DNA from: an uncultured Pseudomonadota bacterium
GTDB lineage: Bacteria; Pseudomonadota; Alphaproteobacteria; Rs-D84
DNA length: 5,221 nucleotides
Reading direction: 5' to 3'
NCBI GenBank assembly: GCA_937885575.1
Contig: CALABO010000011.1
Span: 1 to 5,221 of the forward strand
A program made the position numbers and the translations under genes. The notes beneath the pieces were generated by a model that was not told the DNA's origin, ran no database searches, and worked only from the letters and a program-made list of their open reading frames with translations. Every line of letters begins with the position of its first letter. Within the stretch, counting starts at the first letter, position 1. Shown here one piece after another: positions 4,908 to 5,221 of the stretch.

Positions 4908-5221
4908 ATGTCGAAATATATATTTGTGACTGGTGGGGTCGTTTCAAGTTTAGGCAAGGGCGTTTCGGCGGCATCGTTGGGCGCCCTTTTACAATCCCGT
5001 GGATACAGCGTTCATGTGCGCAAATTTGACCCATATTTGAATGTGGACCCGGGGACAATGTCGCCATTACAACATGGCGAAGTATATGTCACCAATGACG
5101 GGTTCGAAACAGATTTGGATCTTGGGTATTATGAACGATTTTTGGGTATAAAACTGTCTAAAAACGATTCGGTGTCGGGCGGTCGTATTTATTGGGAGGT
5201 ATTAAATGCCGAACGGCGTGG
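4908..5221 (+). CDS. pyrG: CTP synthase, N-terminal part (3' end outside window)
   Basis: The frame is open to the window edge, giving the first 104 residues of a protein that is about 540 residues in this family. CTP synthase converts UTP to CTP with ATP and glutamine-derived ammonia. The visible part belongs to the synthetase (amidoligase) domain. It shows YIFVTGGVVSSLGKGVSAASL (4-24, P-loop; K17 equals E. coli K18), KFDPYLNVDPGTMSP (39-53), QHGEVYVTNDGFETDLDLG (55-73; D71 equals E. coli D72, a metal/UTP-site residue), and GGRIYWEVLNAERRG at the edge. Two unusual substitutions are visible: KF for the common KL before DPY, and YYERF where HYERF is usual. The C-terminal glutaminase domain is outside the window. 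The gene is divergent from comEC and has its own ribosome site. Confidence 0.97.
   Translation, partial: MSKYIFVTGGVVSSLGKGVSAASLGALLQSRGYSVHVRKFDPYLNVDPGTMSPLQHGEVYVTNDGFETDLDLGYYERFLGIKLSKNDSVSGGRIYWEVLNAERR

Overview
The window looks like a housekeeping stretch from an alphaproteobacterium of moderate to low GC content. The evidence is the gene set and order (rmuC divergent from def-fmt-truA, followed by a ComEC-family gene and pyrG) and the ComEC C-terminus, which is of the alphaproteobacterial type without a recognisable metallo-beta-lactamase domain. TGA acts as a stop in def, so the code is standard. Compact versions of RmuC and Fmt hint at a streamlined, possibly host-associated lineage; that is inference. 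I cannot name a genus.

Layout: positions 1-839 (minus) hold the N-terminal 279 codons of rmuC, cut by the window edge. A 45-bp gap (840-884) carries a nearly mirror-symmetric pair of divergent promoters. Then def (885-1385), fmt (1382-2185) and truA (2185-2928) run on the plus strand as a tightly overlapping operon (ATGA and TAATG junctions). comEC (2897-4828, minus) converges on truA and overlaps its 3' end by 32 bp. A 79-bp gap (4829-4907) holds the comEC promoter, placed so that the mRNA would start at or next to the ATG, and a probable pyrG promoter. pyrG (4908 onward, plus) is cut by the right edge. No gene-free stretch exceeds 79 bp, and I saw no tRNA, rRNA, CRISPR array, IS element or convincing intrinsic terminator.

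Function: def and fmt are the two halves of the N-formylmethionine cycle (Fmt formylates initiator Met-tRNA, Def removes the formyl group from nascent proteins). truA makes tRNA pseudouridines at 38-40, so the operon is a translation module. rmuC is linked to DNA recombination, comEC to DNA uptake, and pyrG makes CTP.

The most notable observation is a 23-25 bp near-palindromic sequence present three times, each inside a coding region: once in fmt and twice in comEC. All copies sit in the same codon phase and encode variants of Y-T-(A/P)-x-(S/T)-(G/A)-V-Y. One comEC copy is inverted relative to its coding strand, yet is still open in the same phase. Extra half-copies lie in truA and comEC. This resembles, in miniature, the in-frame palindromic elements known from Rickettsia, but the sequence and size do not match any family I can name.
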